A DNA stretch of 64,000 nucleotides from CAG-632 sp963626805. Its GTDB lineage: Bacteria; Bacillota; Clostridia; Lachnospirales; Lachnospiraceae. The notes under the pieces were generated by a model that did not search any database, had not been told where the DNA came from, and saw only the letters and a list, made by a program, of their open reading frames with translations. Shown piece by piece: positions 1 through 8,559 of this stretch (positions are counted from its first letter, which is position 1; every line of letters begins with the position of its first letter). The stretch covers positions 15,426 through 79,425 of the forward strand of contig CAVFXS010000051.1 of NCBI GenBank assembly GCA_963626805.1, given 5' to 3'. A program made the position numbers and the translations under genes.

Positions 1-57
1 GTAACCATTAAAGCTACACGTAATCTGGGGTATTCTGTGGAGGTCGCACATGCTTAA
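1..57 (+). CDS. Response regulator, OmpR family, C-terminal end (partial)
   Basis: The first 19 codons are open in frame 1 and end with TAA at 55-57. They translate to the tail of a winged-helix DNA-binding domain: an I-K-x-x-R-x-L-G-Y-S-V pattern followed by a short tail, as in OmpR/PhoB-type regulators. The gene overlaps the start of the downstream kinase by 8 bases, the usual arrangement for a co-translated two-component pair. The receiver domain lies outside the window. The family call rests on this short tail plus the adjacent kinase. Confidence 0.75.
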   Translation, partial: VTIKATRNLGYSVEVAHA

Positions 58-1324
58 GAAATTAAAAGGTAAGTTCATCCGGGTATCCATGCTTACAGTC
101 ACTCTGGTTCTGCTGCTCATCATGGGTACCATCAATATCACAAATTATGAAAGCACAAAGCAGAGTGCAGAACAGCTTTTAAACATTCTGGCCGACAATG
201 AGGGTGTTTTTCCACAACCGGAGAAGCCGACATACAACCATCCATCGAATGACAATCATCCGCTGACAGCCGATGTCCCTCCGCATAGGGAGGATACCTT
301 TTCCCCGGAGGCACCCTTTAACACCAGATATTTCACCGTAACCCTTGCTACCTCAGGTACTACCACCACCATTGCGGATACCAATGTCACCAACATTGCG
401 GCTATCTCTTCCGAGACCGCCGGTTCCTATGCTGAGGAATTATTCGCCAGGGGAAGGGTCTCCGGATATGTAGGCAATTACCGTTACCGTCAGGTCACCT
501 GCTCCAATGGTGATTCTATGTATATCTTTCTTGACTGTGAGCGGGAGCTGCAATCCTTTCACAGCTTTCTGACCGCCAGCCTGCTGATCAGCCTTGCCGG
601 TCTGCTTCTGATCTTTATTCTGCTTTTGATCTTCTCCGGCATTGCCGTTCATCCGATCGTCGAAAGCTATGAGAAACAGAAGCGCTTCATCACGGATGCC
701 AGCCATGAGATCAAAACTCCGCTGGCTATCATTGATGCCAATACCGATGTCATTGAGATGGAGCACGGAGAAAGCTCCTGGACCGCCAGCACGAAAAAAC
801 AGGTAGAACGTCTGACCTCGCTGACCGAAAAGCTGGTTCTGCTTTCCAAGATGGATGAGGCACAGCCGCGGATAGAAATGCAGCCTGTCCCGGTATCCGA
901 TCTGCTGACCGATACTCTAGATTCCTTTGAGGCTGTCTGTGCGACCAGAAATATTACCCTGACCGCATCCATTGAACCGTCTGTCACTATTAACGGAAAT
1001 GCGGATACCCTGCAACAGGCATTTACGATGCTGATCGACAATGCTGTAAAATATTCGGATGGTTCCATCTCCATTACCCTGCAGAAGCGTGGCCGGATTG
1101 CCCAGCTGACCTTCGCCAATTCGGTCGCCGAGATCAAACCCGGCCGTCACAATGAGCTGTTTGAACGCTTCTATCGGCCGGACACCTCCCGAAATACACA
1201 GACCGGAGGATTTGGTATTGGGTTATCCACAGTCAAGGCGATTGTAGAAGCTCATAAGGGGAAAGTCTCCGCCAGAGCTGCCGATGCACATTCCATTCAG
1301 TTCGTATTGATTCTCCCTCTGTAA
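50..1324 (+). CDS. Membrane sensor histidine kinase
   Basis: A 424-residue class I sensor kinase. Residues about 13-30 and 175-200 are membrane segments that flank an extracytoplasmic sensor region of about 145 residues. The HisKA motif ASHEIKTPLA places the phospho-accepting histidine at residue 219. The N box (LIDNAVKYSDG) and G box (GGFGIGLSTVKAIVEAHKG) of the HATPase domain follow. It should phosphorylate the response regulator whose end overlaps its start. The CiaR-like tandem box at 1352-1368, just downstream, makes a CiaRH-like pair acting on the next operon plausible. That link is inferred from motif geometry, not from sequence identity. The extracellular signal is unknown. Confidence 0.93.
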   Translation: MLKKLKGKFIRVSMLTVTLVLLLIMGTINITNYESTKQSAEQLLNILADNEGVFPQPEKPTYNHPSNDNHPLTADVPPHREDTFSPEAPFNTRYFTVTLATSGTTTTIADTNVTNIAAISSETAGSYAEELFARGRVSGYVGNYRYRQVTCSNGDSMYIFLDCERELQSFHSFLTASLLISLAGLLLIFILLLIFSGIAVHPIVESYEKQKRFITDASHEIKTPLAIIDANTDVIEMEHGESSWTASTKKQVERLTSLTEKLVLLSKMDEAQPRIEMQPVPVSDLLTDTLDSFEAVCATRNITLTASIEPSVTINGNADTLQQAFTMLIDNAVKYSDGSISITLQKRGRIAQLTFANSVAEIKPGRHNELFERFYRPDTSRNTQTGGFGIGLSTVKAIVEAHKGKVSARAADAHSIQFVLILPL

Positions 1325-1351
1325 TGCAAAACACATAAAATTAACAATTAC

Positions 1352-1384
1352 TTTAAGCTTAAATTAAGGTTCCCTTGCTATCAT
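1352..1384 (+). promoter_or_regulatory. CiaR-like tandem box and -10 of the VTC operon
   Basis: TTTAAG (1352-1357), five bases, then ATTAAG (1363-1368) form a direct repeat with 11-bp spacing. Ten bases later comes a -10 hexamer TATCAT (1379-1384), with no good -35. This matches the published CiaR site NTTAAG-N5-WTTAAG and its usual 10-bp distance to the -10 region. It lies 27 bp after the kinase stop and 31 bp before the next start codon. Activation by the upstream two-component pair is inferred. Confidence 0.65.
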
Positions 1385-1415
1385 CTAGGAAAGAAAAGCA
1401 AAGGAGCCTTATTTT

Positions 1416-2144
1416 ATGGATATTCAAACCGTATTCAAACGTTATGAAATCAAATATTTCCTGACCCAGATACAGATGCAGGAACTGAAACATCAGATGG
1501 AGCCTTATATGTGTGCAGACGCTCATGGAAAATCGACGATTTTAAATCTTTACTTTGATACCCCGAACGACATGCTGATCCGCCACTCTCTGGAGAAGCC
1601 GGTATATAAAGAAAAGCTTCGCCTCCGGAGCTATCAGATACCTCAGACAGAGACTCCGGTATTTTTGGAAATCAAGAAAAAGTATGAGGGCGTTGTTTAC
1701 AAACGGCGCATCAGCAGCTCCTACCGGCAGATGACCGATTACTTAGAACATGGCATTCCATTTTCCGACAGCCAGATCATGCATGAGATCAATTATTTCA
1801 TGAGCTATTATCCGGAGCTTACGCCCCATGTCTTCCTCTCCTATGACCGGGAAGCTTTTTATGGGAAAACAGATGCAAACTTCCGGATCACCTTTGACCG
1901 GAACATTCTCTGGCGGACCGATCACCTCACTCTGGATGCCGGAGTCTTCGGTACTCCTCTGCTTCCGGAAGACACTGTCCTTCTGGAGATAAAAACTGCC
2001 GGCGGAATACCTCTATGGCTGACACATTTTCTGAGGAATGAGCAGCTGCAGAAATGCTCCTTTTCCAAATACGGAACGGCTTATATCCAAAGCCTTAAGA
2101 ATCACTCACAACCACTTTTTACTGATATGGAGGTAGCAATATGA
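1416..2144 (+). CDS. VTC-domain (polyphosphate polymerase-like) protein
   Basis: A 242-residue soluble protein matching the VTC domain family, whose eukaryotic members polymerise ATP phosphate into polyphosphate inside a tunnel of basic residues. Visible features are an N-terminal RYEIKYFL, the segment LNLYFDTPND, the basic KEKLRLRSY, an EIKKKYEGVVYKRR strand (basic tunnel residues), SYDREAFYG and a late LLEIK acidic strand. Bacterial members are often encoded beside DUF4956 membrane proteins and CotH or carbohydrate-binding proteins, as here. The stop overlaps the next start by four bases (ATGA), so translation is probably coupled. Start 1416 follows AAGGAG at 1401-1406. Actual polyphosphate synthesis is not proven; the enzyme could use another triphosphate. 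Confidence 0.85.
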   Translation: MDIQTVFKRYEIKYFLTQIQMQELKHQMEPYMCADAHGKSTILNLYFDTPNDMLIRHSLEKPVYKEKLRLRSYQIPQTETPVFLEIKKKYEGVVYKRRISSSYRQMTDYLEHGIPFSDSQIMHEINYFMSYYPELTPHVFLSYDREAFYGKTDANFRITFDRNILWRTDHLTLDAGVFGTPLLPEDTVLLEIKTAGGIPLWLTHFLRNEQLQKCSFSKYGTAYIQSLKNHSQPLFTDMEVAI

Positions 2145-2830
2145 ATATTACATGTTTTAATTCAATCTTTGACTCAACCGCAACAACCCTGTCTTTGACG
2201 GATTTTCTGATCTGTCTTTTCGTTTCGCTGGGAATCGGCTTCTTTCTCGCTGCCGTCTACTCTTTCCGGACCAGATATACACAGAGCTTTTTCGGGACTA
2301 TGGTTCTGCTGCCCGCTATCGTCTGCGTCGTGATCATGCTGGTAAACGGCAATGTCGGTGCCGGTGTCGCAGTTGCCGGAGCCTTCAGTCTGGTACGTTT
2401 CCGATCTGTTCCGGGCACTGCAAAAGAGATCGGTGCCATCTTTCTGGCAATGGGGGCCGGGCTGCTGACCGGAATGGGTTATATCGGTTATGCACTGCTC
2501 TTTTCAGCAATCATGGGCATCATCACATTACTGCTGAACCTCCTCGGAATCGGTTCTCACAGTAAGTCCGAAGGGTTGACCCTGCGGATCACGATCCCCG
2601 AGGATTTAAACTATACAGACGCATTTCAGGATCTGTTTGACCTTTATACGACCCGTTCTTCCTTAACTGCAGTGAAAACAACCAACATGGGAAGCATGTT
2701 TCGGCTGACTTATACGGTTTCTATGAAAAAGAATGCTGATCAGAAGGAATTTCTCGATGCACTCCGTTGCCGGAACGGAAATCTGGAAATCAGTCTGCTC
2801 AATGACAACACTGCCGTTACAGAATTATAG
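2141..2830 (+). CDS. DUF4956 family membrane protein
   Basis: A 229-residue integral membrane protein. The first 150 residues hold about four hydrophobic segments, including a glycine/alanine-rich stretch around VAVAGAFSLVRFRSVPGTAKE. A cytoplasmic C-terminal domain of about 75 residues follows. The pattern and length fit DUF4956, whose biochemical function is unknown and which co-occurs with VTC-domain genes. Its ATG overlaps the VTC gene stop, and the lipoprotein gene follows 43 bp later. A membrane partner or channel for the VTC protein is a reasonable guess only. Confidence 0.85.
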   Translation: MNITCFNSIFDSTATTLSLTDFLICLFVSLGIGFFLAAVYSFRTRYTQSFFGTMVLLPAIVCVVIMLVNGNVGAGVAVAGAFSLVRFRSVPGTAKEIGAIFLAMGAGLLTGMGYIGYALLFSAIMGIITLLLNLLGIGSHSKSEGLTLRITIPEDLNYTDAFQDLFDLYTTRSSLTAVKTTNMGSMFRLTYTVSMKKNADQKEFLDALRCRNGNLEISLLNDNTAVTEL

Positions 2831-2873
2831 GTATCTCCCCTTTCAACCACTTACTCAGACAGGAGGTTTTTCT

Positions 2874-4709
2874 ATGAGAAAACATTATTTAAATCATCAT
2901 ACGTTTCTTGCACTTGGAGTATCCGGTCTTCTGATTCTGACATCTCTGACCGGATGCAGCACCTCTGCAACTACCGCCTCTGCATCCTCTTCGGACGCAT
3001 CTGTCACGACAGAGTCCGATACTTCGGCTTCCACTATCACCTTCACCAGATCAGAAATGTTTACAGATCGTGACCAGGATGCTTCCTACGATACTGCCAG
3101 TTCCACCACAATCCAGTTCACAGATGATGCCATCACCTGCGATAACGATCAGGTCTCCATCTCGGATTCCACCGTTACCATCTCGTCCGGCGGTACCTAT
3201 ATCCTGAGCGGATCCTCTGCACAGGCCCAGATCATCATTGATACACCGGATGATGACAAGGTACAGCTGGTTCTTTCGGATCTGACACTCAGCTGTGAAA
3301 CCAGTGCCCCGATCTATGTCAGAAATGCCGATAAGGTATTTATCACCCTGGCTGACGGTTCCGATAACTCCCTTTCCACCACCGGTGAATTTGTACAGAT
3401 CGATGATAACAACATTGATGCGGTTATCTTTTCCAAGGAGGATCTGACGCTTAACGGAACCGGTAGTCTCACCATTACGTCTGCTTACGGTCACGGAATC
3501 GTTTCCAAGGATGACCTGGTCGTTACCGGTGGTAGTTACACTATGACTTGTGCCAGACATGGCCTGTCCGGAAAAGACAGTGTCCGGATCCTGGATGGTA
3601 CCTTTGACCTGACTACAACCAAGGATGGAATTCATGCGTCAAATGATGATGACGAGACCCTCGGATATATCTACATTGCCGGTGGTGACTTTACCATCTG
3701 CTCACAGGATGACGGCATGCACGCCGATTCCGCTCTCTACATTGAGGATGGCACCATCGATATCATCGAAAGCTATGAAGGACTGGAGGGACAGACCATT
3801 ACGATTCTGGATGGCACGATCTCTATCGTTTCATCCGATGACGGTATCAATGCCTCCAGCGGCTCCTCTGCTTCCTCCGGTAATGAGCCTCAGAAACCGG
3901 ATGGCAATCGGGACACCGATACCCCTCCGGAGAAGCGGGAATTTCCGGACGGACAACAATCATCCGATACGACCTCTTCAGAGGACGGACAACAGCCGTC
4001 TGACATGACACCCCCGGAAGACGGACAACAACCGTCTGATATGACACCTCCGGAAGATGGACAACAGCCGTCTGATATGACACCTCCGGAAGATGGACAA
4101 CAGCCGTCTGATATGACACCTCCGGAAGATGGACAACAGCCGTCTGATATGACACCTCCGGAAGATGGACAACAGCCGTCTGATATGACACCTCCGGAAG
4201 ATGGACAACAGCCGTCTGATATGACACCTCCGGGCGGCTTCAGTGGCAATGGTGGCTTCGATATGGATGCGGATGAATCCTGCAGTCTCACGATTTCCGG
4301 CGGTGACATCTCCATTGATGCCGGCGGTGACGGAATCGATTCCAACGGTTACTTCTATATGACCGGTGGAAATGTATTCGTGGCCGGCCCGGAAAGCAAT
4401 GGTGACAGTGCTTTGGATTACGGTATCTCTGCGAGCATATCCGGCGGCACCTTCCTGGCAACCGGTTACTCCGGCATGGCACAATCATTTTCCGATGATT
4501 CTGAGCAATGCTCCTATATGGTAAAGCTCGATACTATGGTTGAGGCTGATTCGTCTACTCTGACACTGACCGATGCAGAAGGTATGGTCTTGCTGTCGCA
4601 TACGACTAACAAATCCTACAACTGTGTGATCGTCAGTTGTCCGGAGCTGACTAGTGGGGCTACTTATACACTGACCACCGGAAGCAGCAGTCAGGAGATC
4701 ACCCCATAA
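2874..4709 (+). CDS. Carbohydrate-binding-domain lipoprotein with tandem EDGQQPSDMTPP repeats
   Basis: A 611-residue exported lipoprotein. The start at 2874 follows AGGAGG at 2861-2866 and gives a signal peptide ending in the lipobox LTSLTGC (Cys near residue 26). An upstream in-frame ATG at 2733 lies inside the DUF4956 gene and is rejected. After a Ser/Thr-rich linker, residues about 60-340 and 455-560 resemble the calcium-type carbohydrate-binding domain (DUF4353) found beside CotH proteins, with repeated GG(D/T)(I/F) beta-solenoid turns such as TISGGDISIDAGGDGID. A Pro/Asp/Gln-rich tandem repeat of seven 12-residue units interrupts the domain around residues 370-453. The protein probably sits on the outer face of the membrane and works with the VTC and DUF4956 proteins. 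The ligand is unknown. Confidence 0.85.
   Translation: MRKHYLNHHTFLALGVSGLLILTSLTGCSTSATTASASSSDASVTTESDTSASTITFTRSEMFTDRDQDASYDTASSTTIQFTDDAITCDNDQVSISDSTVTISSGGTYILSGSSAQAQIIIDTPDDDKVQLVLSDLTLSCETSAPIYVRNADKVFITLADGSDNSLSTTGEFVQIDDNNIDAVIFSKEDLTLNGTGSLTITSAYGHGIVSKDDLVVTGGSYTMTCARHGLSGKDSVRILDGTFDLTTTKDGIHASNDDDETLGYIYIAGGDFTICSQDDGMHADSALYIEDGTIDIIESYEGLEGQTITILDGTISIVSSDDGINASSGSSASSGNEPQKPDGNRDTDTPPEKREFPDGQQSSDTTSSEDGQQPSDMTPPEDGQQPSDMTPPEDGQQPSDMTPPEDGQQPSDMTPPEDGQQPSDMTPPEDGQQPSDMTPPEDGQQPSDMTPPGGFSGNGGFDMDADESCSLTISGGDISIDAGGDGIDSNGYFYMTGGNVFVAGPESNGDSALDYGISASISGGTFLATGYSGMAQSFSDDSEQCSYMVKLDTMVEADSSTLTLTDAEGMVLLSHTTNKSYNCVIVSCPELTSGATYTLTTGSSSQEITP
3948..4232 (+). repeat. In-frame 36-bp tandem repeat, seven copies plus one degenerate
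   Basis: Seven 36-bp units (3981-4232) each encode EDGQQPSDMTPP. A decayed 33-bp unit (3948-3980) encodes DGQQSSDTTSS. The later copies are nearly identical at DNA level, and the first two differ at a few third positions. That gradient suggests recent expansion by slippage from the upstream end. Confidence 0.95.
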
Positions 4710-4738
4710 CAGCTTCCACAACACCTCAAACCACCTTA

Positions 4739-5608
4739 CTACTCCCGGTATTTTAAATATTCCAGAAACTTTGCAGTCACCGGTGACATCTGCCTGTCAT
4801 CCCTGACTGCAAATCCAATCTCCCTGTAATACGGTTTCTCCAGACTCCGCACCTCGATCCTGTAGGATAGCTTCTGCAATATCATCTGCGGAAGGATACC
4901 GATACCAAGTCCTTTTTCCACCATCGCCATAATGGCATAATCCTCCCATGTAGTAAACCGGATCTGCGGATGCACCTGATAACGCTCCAGCAGATCCGTT
5001 ACCTCCGTTCTGCCACCATGCTCCAGAAGCATAAACGGTTGTCCCTCCAGATCCTGAATCCGCACCCTCTTCTTCCGTGCAAGCGGATGCTCCTCCGGCA
5101 GAACCACCAGATACTCATCCTGCTTCAGGGCGATCGTATTCAGCCCTGTCCTAACCGGAAGCCGCAAGAATCCACAGTCCACACGCCCTTCCAGGATCCA
5201 GTTTTCTACTTCCTCATAATCTCCCATCAGCAGTTCGTATTCAATTCCCGGATAATCCTTCTGAAACTCTGCAATGATATTCGGAAGCCAGTGAATCGCC
5301 ACACTTGCAAACGTTCCGATCCGGATCCTTCCTGTTTCCAGCCCATTCATGGCATCTACCTGTGCTTCCAGCTTCCGGTAGTCATCAATCAATCGCCTCG
5401 CATACGGCAGCACCTGTTCGCCGGAGGATGTCACCTGCACACCGTTCCGGTCCCGTTCCAGCAGCGTCATTCCCCATTCCTTTTCGAGATCTGCAATCAT
5501 CTTACTGACAGAGGACTGTGCATAATTCAGCTCTGTCGCCGCTTTGGTAAAGCTTCCGGTCTCCACCGTTTTAATAAATGCCATGTATTTTAATAAATTA
5601 TTGTCCAT
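4739..5608 (-). CDS. LysR family transcriptional regulator
   Basis: A 289-residue LysR protein: N-terminal winged helix (residues 1-60, with FTKAATELNYAQSSVSKMIADLE) followed by a periplasmic-binding-protein-like effector domain starting near residue 90. The ATG at 5608 is chosen over the one at 5614 because an AAAGGA ribosome site lies six bases before 5608 but directly abuts 5614. The gene is divergent from the MATE exporter at 5714, so that exporter is its likeliest target. The effector is not visible from sequence. Confidence 0.92.
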   Translation of the reverse strand: MDNNLLKYMAFIKTVETGSFTKAATELNYAQSSVSKMIADLEKEWGMTLLERDRNGVQVTSSGEQVLPYARRLIDDYRKLEAQVDAMNGLETGRIRIGTFASVAIHWLPNIIAEFQKDYPGIEYELLMGDYEEVENWILEGRVDCGFLRLPVRTGLNTIALKQDEYLVVLPEEHPLARKKRVRIQDLEGQPFMLLEHGGRTEVTDLLERYQVHPQIRFTTWEDYAIMAMVEKGLGIGILPQMILQKLSYRIEVRSLEKPYYREIGFAVRDDRQMSPVTAKFLEYLKYRE

Positions 5609-5713
5609 ATCCATTCCTTTTTTCGATTTATCTCATCAATTATATTCGTTTTTCTTATTTTATGATATGCGGTATAGTTTTTCAAGAATAAATGAAGAAA
5701 GGATCTTACCCTT

Positions 5714-7090
5714 ATGAATACAAAAAAACGTTCTATCGATATGCTTCACGGATCTCTGGGATCCGGACTGATAGTATTTGCACTGCCGATTGCATTCAGC
5801 AGTATGCTGCAGCAGCTGTTCAATGCCGCCGATACGGCGGTCGTTGGTTATTTCGCAGATTCCAACGCTCTAGCGGCTGTCGGTACCAATGGTGAGATCG
5901 TTGCCCTGCTCGTCACGCTGTCTGCCGGCCTGTCCGTGGGTGCAAATGTATTACTTGCCAGATGTATCGGCGAAAATCAGCTATCCAATATCCGGGACAT
6001 CATTCATACCGCAATCTCCCTTTCGCTGATTGCCGGGCTTCTGATTGCCGGCGGCGGGCAGCTTCTGGTGCGTCCGGTCCTGCTTCTTATCAAAACTCCG
6101 CCGGAGGTTCTGAATGCGGCTATCCTGTATCTCCGTATCTACCTTGCAGGATTGCCGATGCTCCTGCTCTATGACTTTGGTTCCGCGATCCTCCGTTCCA
6201 GAGGCGACAGCCGCAGTCCATTCCTTGCCCTGATGATTTCCGGCATGATCAATGTGCTGCTCAATCTGTTCTTTGTCATTGTCTGTCATCTGGATGTTGT
6301 CGGAGTCGCCATTGCAACGGATCTGGCTACAGCCTGCTCTGCCGCCATCGTTTTGCGGAAGCTCCACCGGGAGACCGGCGAGTTCCATTTCTCGCTTCGA
6401 CACCTGTGTATCCGCAGACAATATCTGCTTTTCATTCTACAGATCGGAATTCCCTCCGCTGTTCAGGGAGCGGTATTCTGCTTCGCCAATATTTTTGTTC
6501 AGACCGCAGTCAACAGCTTCGGTGCCATTGCCACTGCCGGCAGCACGATTGCCATGAATTTCGAATACTTCGGTTATTATATGATTACTGCCTTTGGCCA
6601 GGCGGCCACTACCTTCACCAGTCAGAACTTCGCCGCCGGGAATAAGAAGCGCTGTCTGCGGATCCTGTTCCTGTCTGTACTGTTTTCTGCTATCTGCAGT
6701 GCGGTCATCACCGTTCCGCTGACTGTTTTCCGTGGCACCGCATCCGGCCTTTTCACAAATGATCCGGCTGTCATTCAGGCTGCCTGTACCAGAATCGCCC
6801 TGATCCTCGCCTTTGAACCGATCTGCAGTCTTTACGAAATACCAGCCGGCAGTTTACGCGGAATGGGTCACTCCTCTCTGCCGGCTGTTCTGACGATCCT
6901 CGGAACCTGTCTCTTACGGATTCTCTGGATCTTCACGGTATTTCAGAAATATCATACACAGGAATGCTTATTTATTATCTTTCCTGTATCGTGGGTCGTG
7001 ACTACTCTTCTGATGACGATCGGTTTCCTTTGCTGTGCTAGTCGAGAATTCTCCCGTCAATCGAAAACGTCACAACCTGCCACGGAATAA
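5714..7090 (+). CDS. MATE family efflux transporter
   Basis: A 458-residue polytopic protein with about 12 membrane helices and the MATE fold. The first helix has GLIVFALPIAFSSMLQQLFNAADTAVVG, shown here as GSGLIVFALPIAF and NAADTAVVG, typical of NorM/DinF-like exporters coupled to Na+ or H+. GAAAGGA lies upstream of the start. It is divergent from a LysR gene, which may control it. Its last 53 bases overlap the 3' end of the convergent ferredoxin-type gene. The exported substrate cannot be deduced. Confidence 0.93.
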   Translation: MNTKKRSIDMLHGSLGSGLIVFALPIAFSSMLQQLFNAADTAVVGYFADSNALAAVGTNGEIVALLVTLSAGLSVGANVLLARCIGENQLSNIRDIIHTAISLSLIAGLLIAGGGQLLVRPVLLLIKTPPEVLNAAILYLRIYLAGLPMLLLYDFGSAILRSRGDSRSPFLALMISGMINVLLNLFFVIVCHLDVVGVAIATDLATACSAAIVLRKLHRETGEFHFSLRHLCIRRQYLLFILQIGIPSAVQGAVFCFANIFVQTAVNSFGAIATAGSTIAMNFEYFGYYMITAFGQAATTFTSQNFAAGNKKRCLRILFLSVLFSAICSAVITVPLTVFRGTASGLFTNDPAVIQAACTRIALILAFEPICSLYEIPAGSLRGMGHSSLPAVLTILGTCLLRILWIFTVFQKYHTQECLFIIFPVSWVVTTLLMTIGFLCCASREFSRQSKTSQPATE

Positions 7091-7775
7091 ACTTTCCACT
7101 GTTTTGAAGTGCCTGCTTCGCCGCATGCTCCAGTCCGCCGCAGCACGGCACTTCCATTCTTAATATCGTAACACTCTGAATATCATTTCCTGCTATGATC
7201 TGTGTCAGCTTTTCACTGTAATCAATATCATCTAATTTCGGGCAGCCGATGATCGTAATCTTTCCTTTCATAAACTCCTGATGAATATTGGCATAAGCAT
7301 AAGCCGTGCAATCTGCCGCGATCAGAAGCTTTGCCCCGTTAAAATACGGAGCATTGACCGGAACCAGCTTAATCTGACACGGCCACTGACCCAGCTGTGA
7401 CTGCTGCCGGATCGAATGGTTCTCCGCCTCCGCTGCCTGCATAATTTCCGCATCGGCAGCCGCCCCCGGCCGATCCTGCCCACGGTTGAATTGGTGCATC
7501 TGCTTCCCCGGACATCCGGCAAATACCGGCTGCCCCTTCTGCTTCTTATTTGCAAGAACCGCCTGCTCATCATAGGCTGCCGCCTCCCGCTCGGTGAATG
7601 TGATCGCTCCGGTCGGACAGTTCGGCAGGCAGTCTCCCAGACCATCGCAGTAATCATCCCGCAAAAGCTTTGCCTTTCCGTTTACCATACCGATTGCCCC
7701 TTCATGGCATGCCTGCACGCAGGCACCACAGCCATTACATTTTTCCTCATCAATCTGTATAATCTTTCTTATCAT
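7038..7775 (-). CDS. Two-cluster 4Fe-4S ferredoxin-type protein
   Basis: A 245-residue protein. Residues 1-60 carry two 4Fe-4S motifs, CNGCGACVQAC and CDGLGDCLPNC followed by P. A C-terminal region of about 170 residues has scattered cysteines, among them LLIAADCTAYAYAN, IGCPKLDD and VPCCGGLEHA. This fits a family of clostridial ferredoxin-like proteins commonly found near Crp/Fnr regulators; the enzymatic role is unknown. The ATG at 7775 follows AGAAAGGGA and is preferred over an in-frame start 63 bases upstream. It is divergent from the Crp/Fnr gene, and its promoter has a palindrome centred at about -41.5. Confidence 0.85.
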   Translation of the reverse strand: MIRKIIQIDEEKCNGCGACVQACHEGAIGMVNGKAKLLRDDYCDGLGDCLPNCPTGAITFTEREAAAYDEQAVLANKKQKGQPVFAGCPGKQMHQFNRGQDRPGAAADAEIMQAAEAENHSIRQQSQLGQWPCQIKLVPVNAPYFNGAKLLIAADCTAYAYANIHQEFMKGKITIIGCPKLDDIDYSEKLTQIIAGNDIQSVTILRMEVPCCGGLEHAAKQALQNSGKFIPWQVVTFSIDGRILD

Positions 7776-7858
7776 TGTTTTCCCTTTCTGTTTCCTTTGT
7801 TTTTGAATCTGAGCCTGGAATTTGCATTTTCTGCTCATATTCTTGAATTTATAATGGG

Positions 7859-7901
7859 ATTATAGTAGTATACAAAGAAAATTCATGTGGTCATGACCAC
7901 A
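7859..7901 (-). promoter_or_regulatory. Crp/Fnr-type operator and activator-dependent promoter of the ferredoxin gene
   Basis: The perfect 16-bp palindrome TGTGGTCATGACCACA occupies 7886-7901. On the minus strand a consensus TATAAT (7864 to 7859) has no recognisable -35. Taking the usual -12/-7 placement puts +1 near 7852 and the palindrome centre at -41.5, the class II position for Crp/Fnr activators. On the plus strand the same site lies 14-29 bases before the regulator's own start codon, so it could also autorepress. Confidence 0.75.
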
Positions 7902-7914
7902 AAAGTGAGATTAA

Positions 7915-8559
7915 ATGATGGAAATTTTTGCAAATCCAATCTTTCAACAATTAACTGAGCCAGAGATTCAGGAGATGCTGACACTCGCCCGGACACATCG
8001 CAGAACCTACACCAGACATTCCGTGATCTTCCACACCGGAGATCTGATTCAGGAGATCGGCATCGTCCTGTCCGGAAGTGTTAATATCGAGAATGTTGAT
8101 GCCTGGGGCAATACCAGCTTATTAAGTAAAATCCCCACCGGTCACATCTTTGCAGAGACTTACGTGCTCTGCCGGGAGCCCATGCTGGTAGATGCGGTTG
8201 CCGGTGAGGACTGTGAGATTTTATTTCTGCAGCTGAATACCCTGCTCGAACGGACCAATGCCTCCCAAAGCTGGTATGCTCAGCTTCTGCGAAATATCCT
8301 GATGATCACCGCCCGCAAGAATCTGACCCTTTCCAGCCGGATTTTCTGTACCTCAGCGAAAACGATCCGTGGCAGATTACTGACCTATCTGTCTGCAATC
8401 GCAGTCCGGACCGGGAGCTCCACCTTCCAGATTCCGTTTAACCGTCAGCAGCTGGCCGATTATCTGAATCTTGACCGCAGTGCCCTTTCCAAGGAGCTGG
8501 GCAAAATGCAGGCAGACGGTCTGATCCGATGTCATAAGAATACGTTTACACTGCTTTAG
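7915..8559 (+). CDS. Crp/Fnr family transcriptional regulator
   Basis: A 214-residue regulator with an N-terminal cyclic-nucleotide-binding-like beta-roll (residues about 20-130) and a C-terminal winged helix with RQQLADYLNLDRSALSKELGKM. It has no N-terminal cysteine cluster, so oxygen sensing through an Fnr-type Fe-S centre is unlikely; the effector is unknown. It is divergent from the ferredoxin gene, with a shared intergenic palindrome. ATG codons at 7915 and 7918 are both possible after a weak AAGTGAGA ribosome site that lies next to the palindrome. Confidence 0.92.
   Translation: MMEIFANPIFQQLTEPEIQEMLTLARTHRRTYTRHSVIFHTGDLIQEIGIVLSGSVNIENVDAWGNTSLLSKIPTGHIFAETYVLCREPMLVDAVAGEDCEILFLQLNTLLERTNASQSWYAQLLRNILMITARKNLTLSSRIFCTSAKTIRGRLLTYLSAIAVRTGSSTFQIPFNRQQLADYLNLDRSALSKELGKMQADGLIRCHKNTFTLL

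Noticed and set aside
3948..4232. CRISPR array
   Set aside because: The 36-bp units abut with no spacers and keep an open frame.
3847..4345. Long antisense reading frames across the 36-bp repeat
   Set aside because: They arise because a 36-bp unit keeps every frame periodic; no ribosome site, no conserved domain, and the sense frame is a clear lipoprotein.
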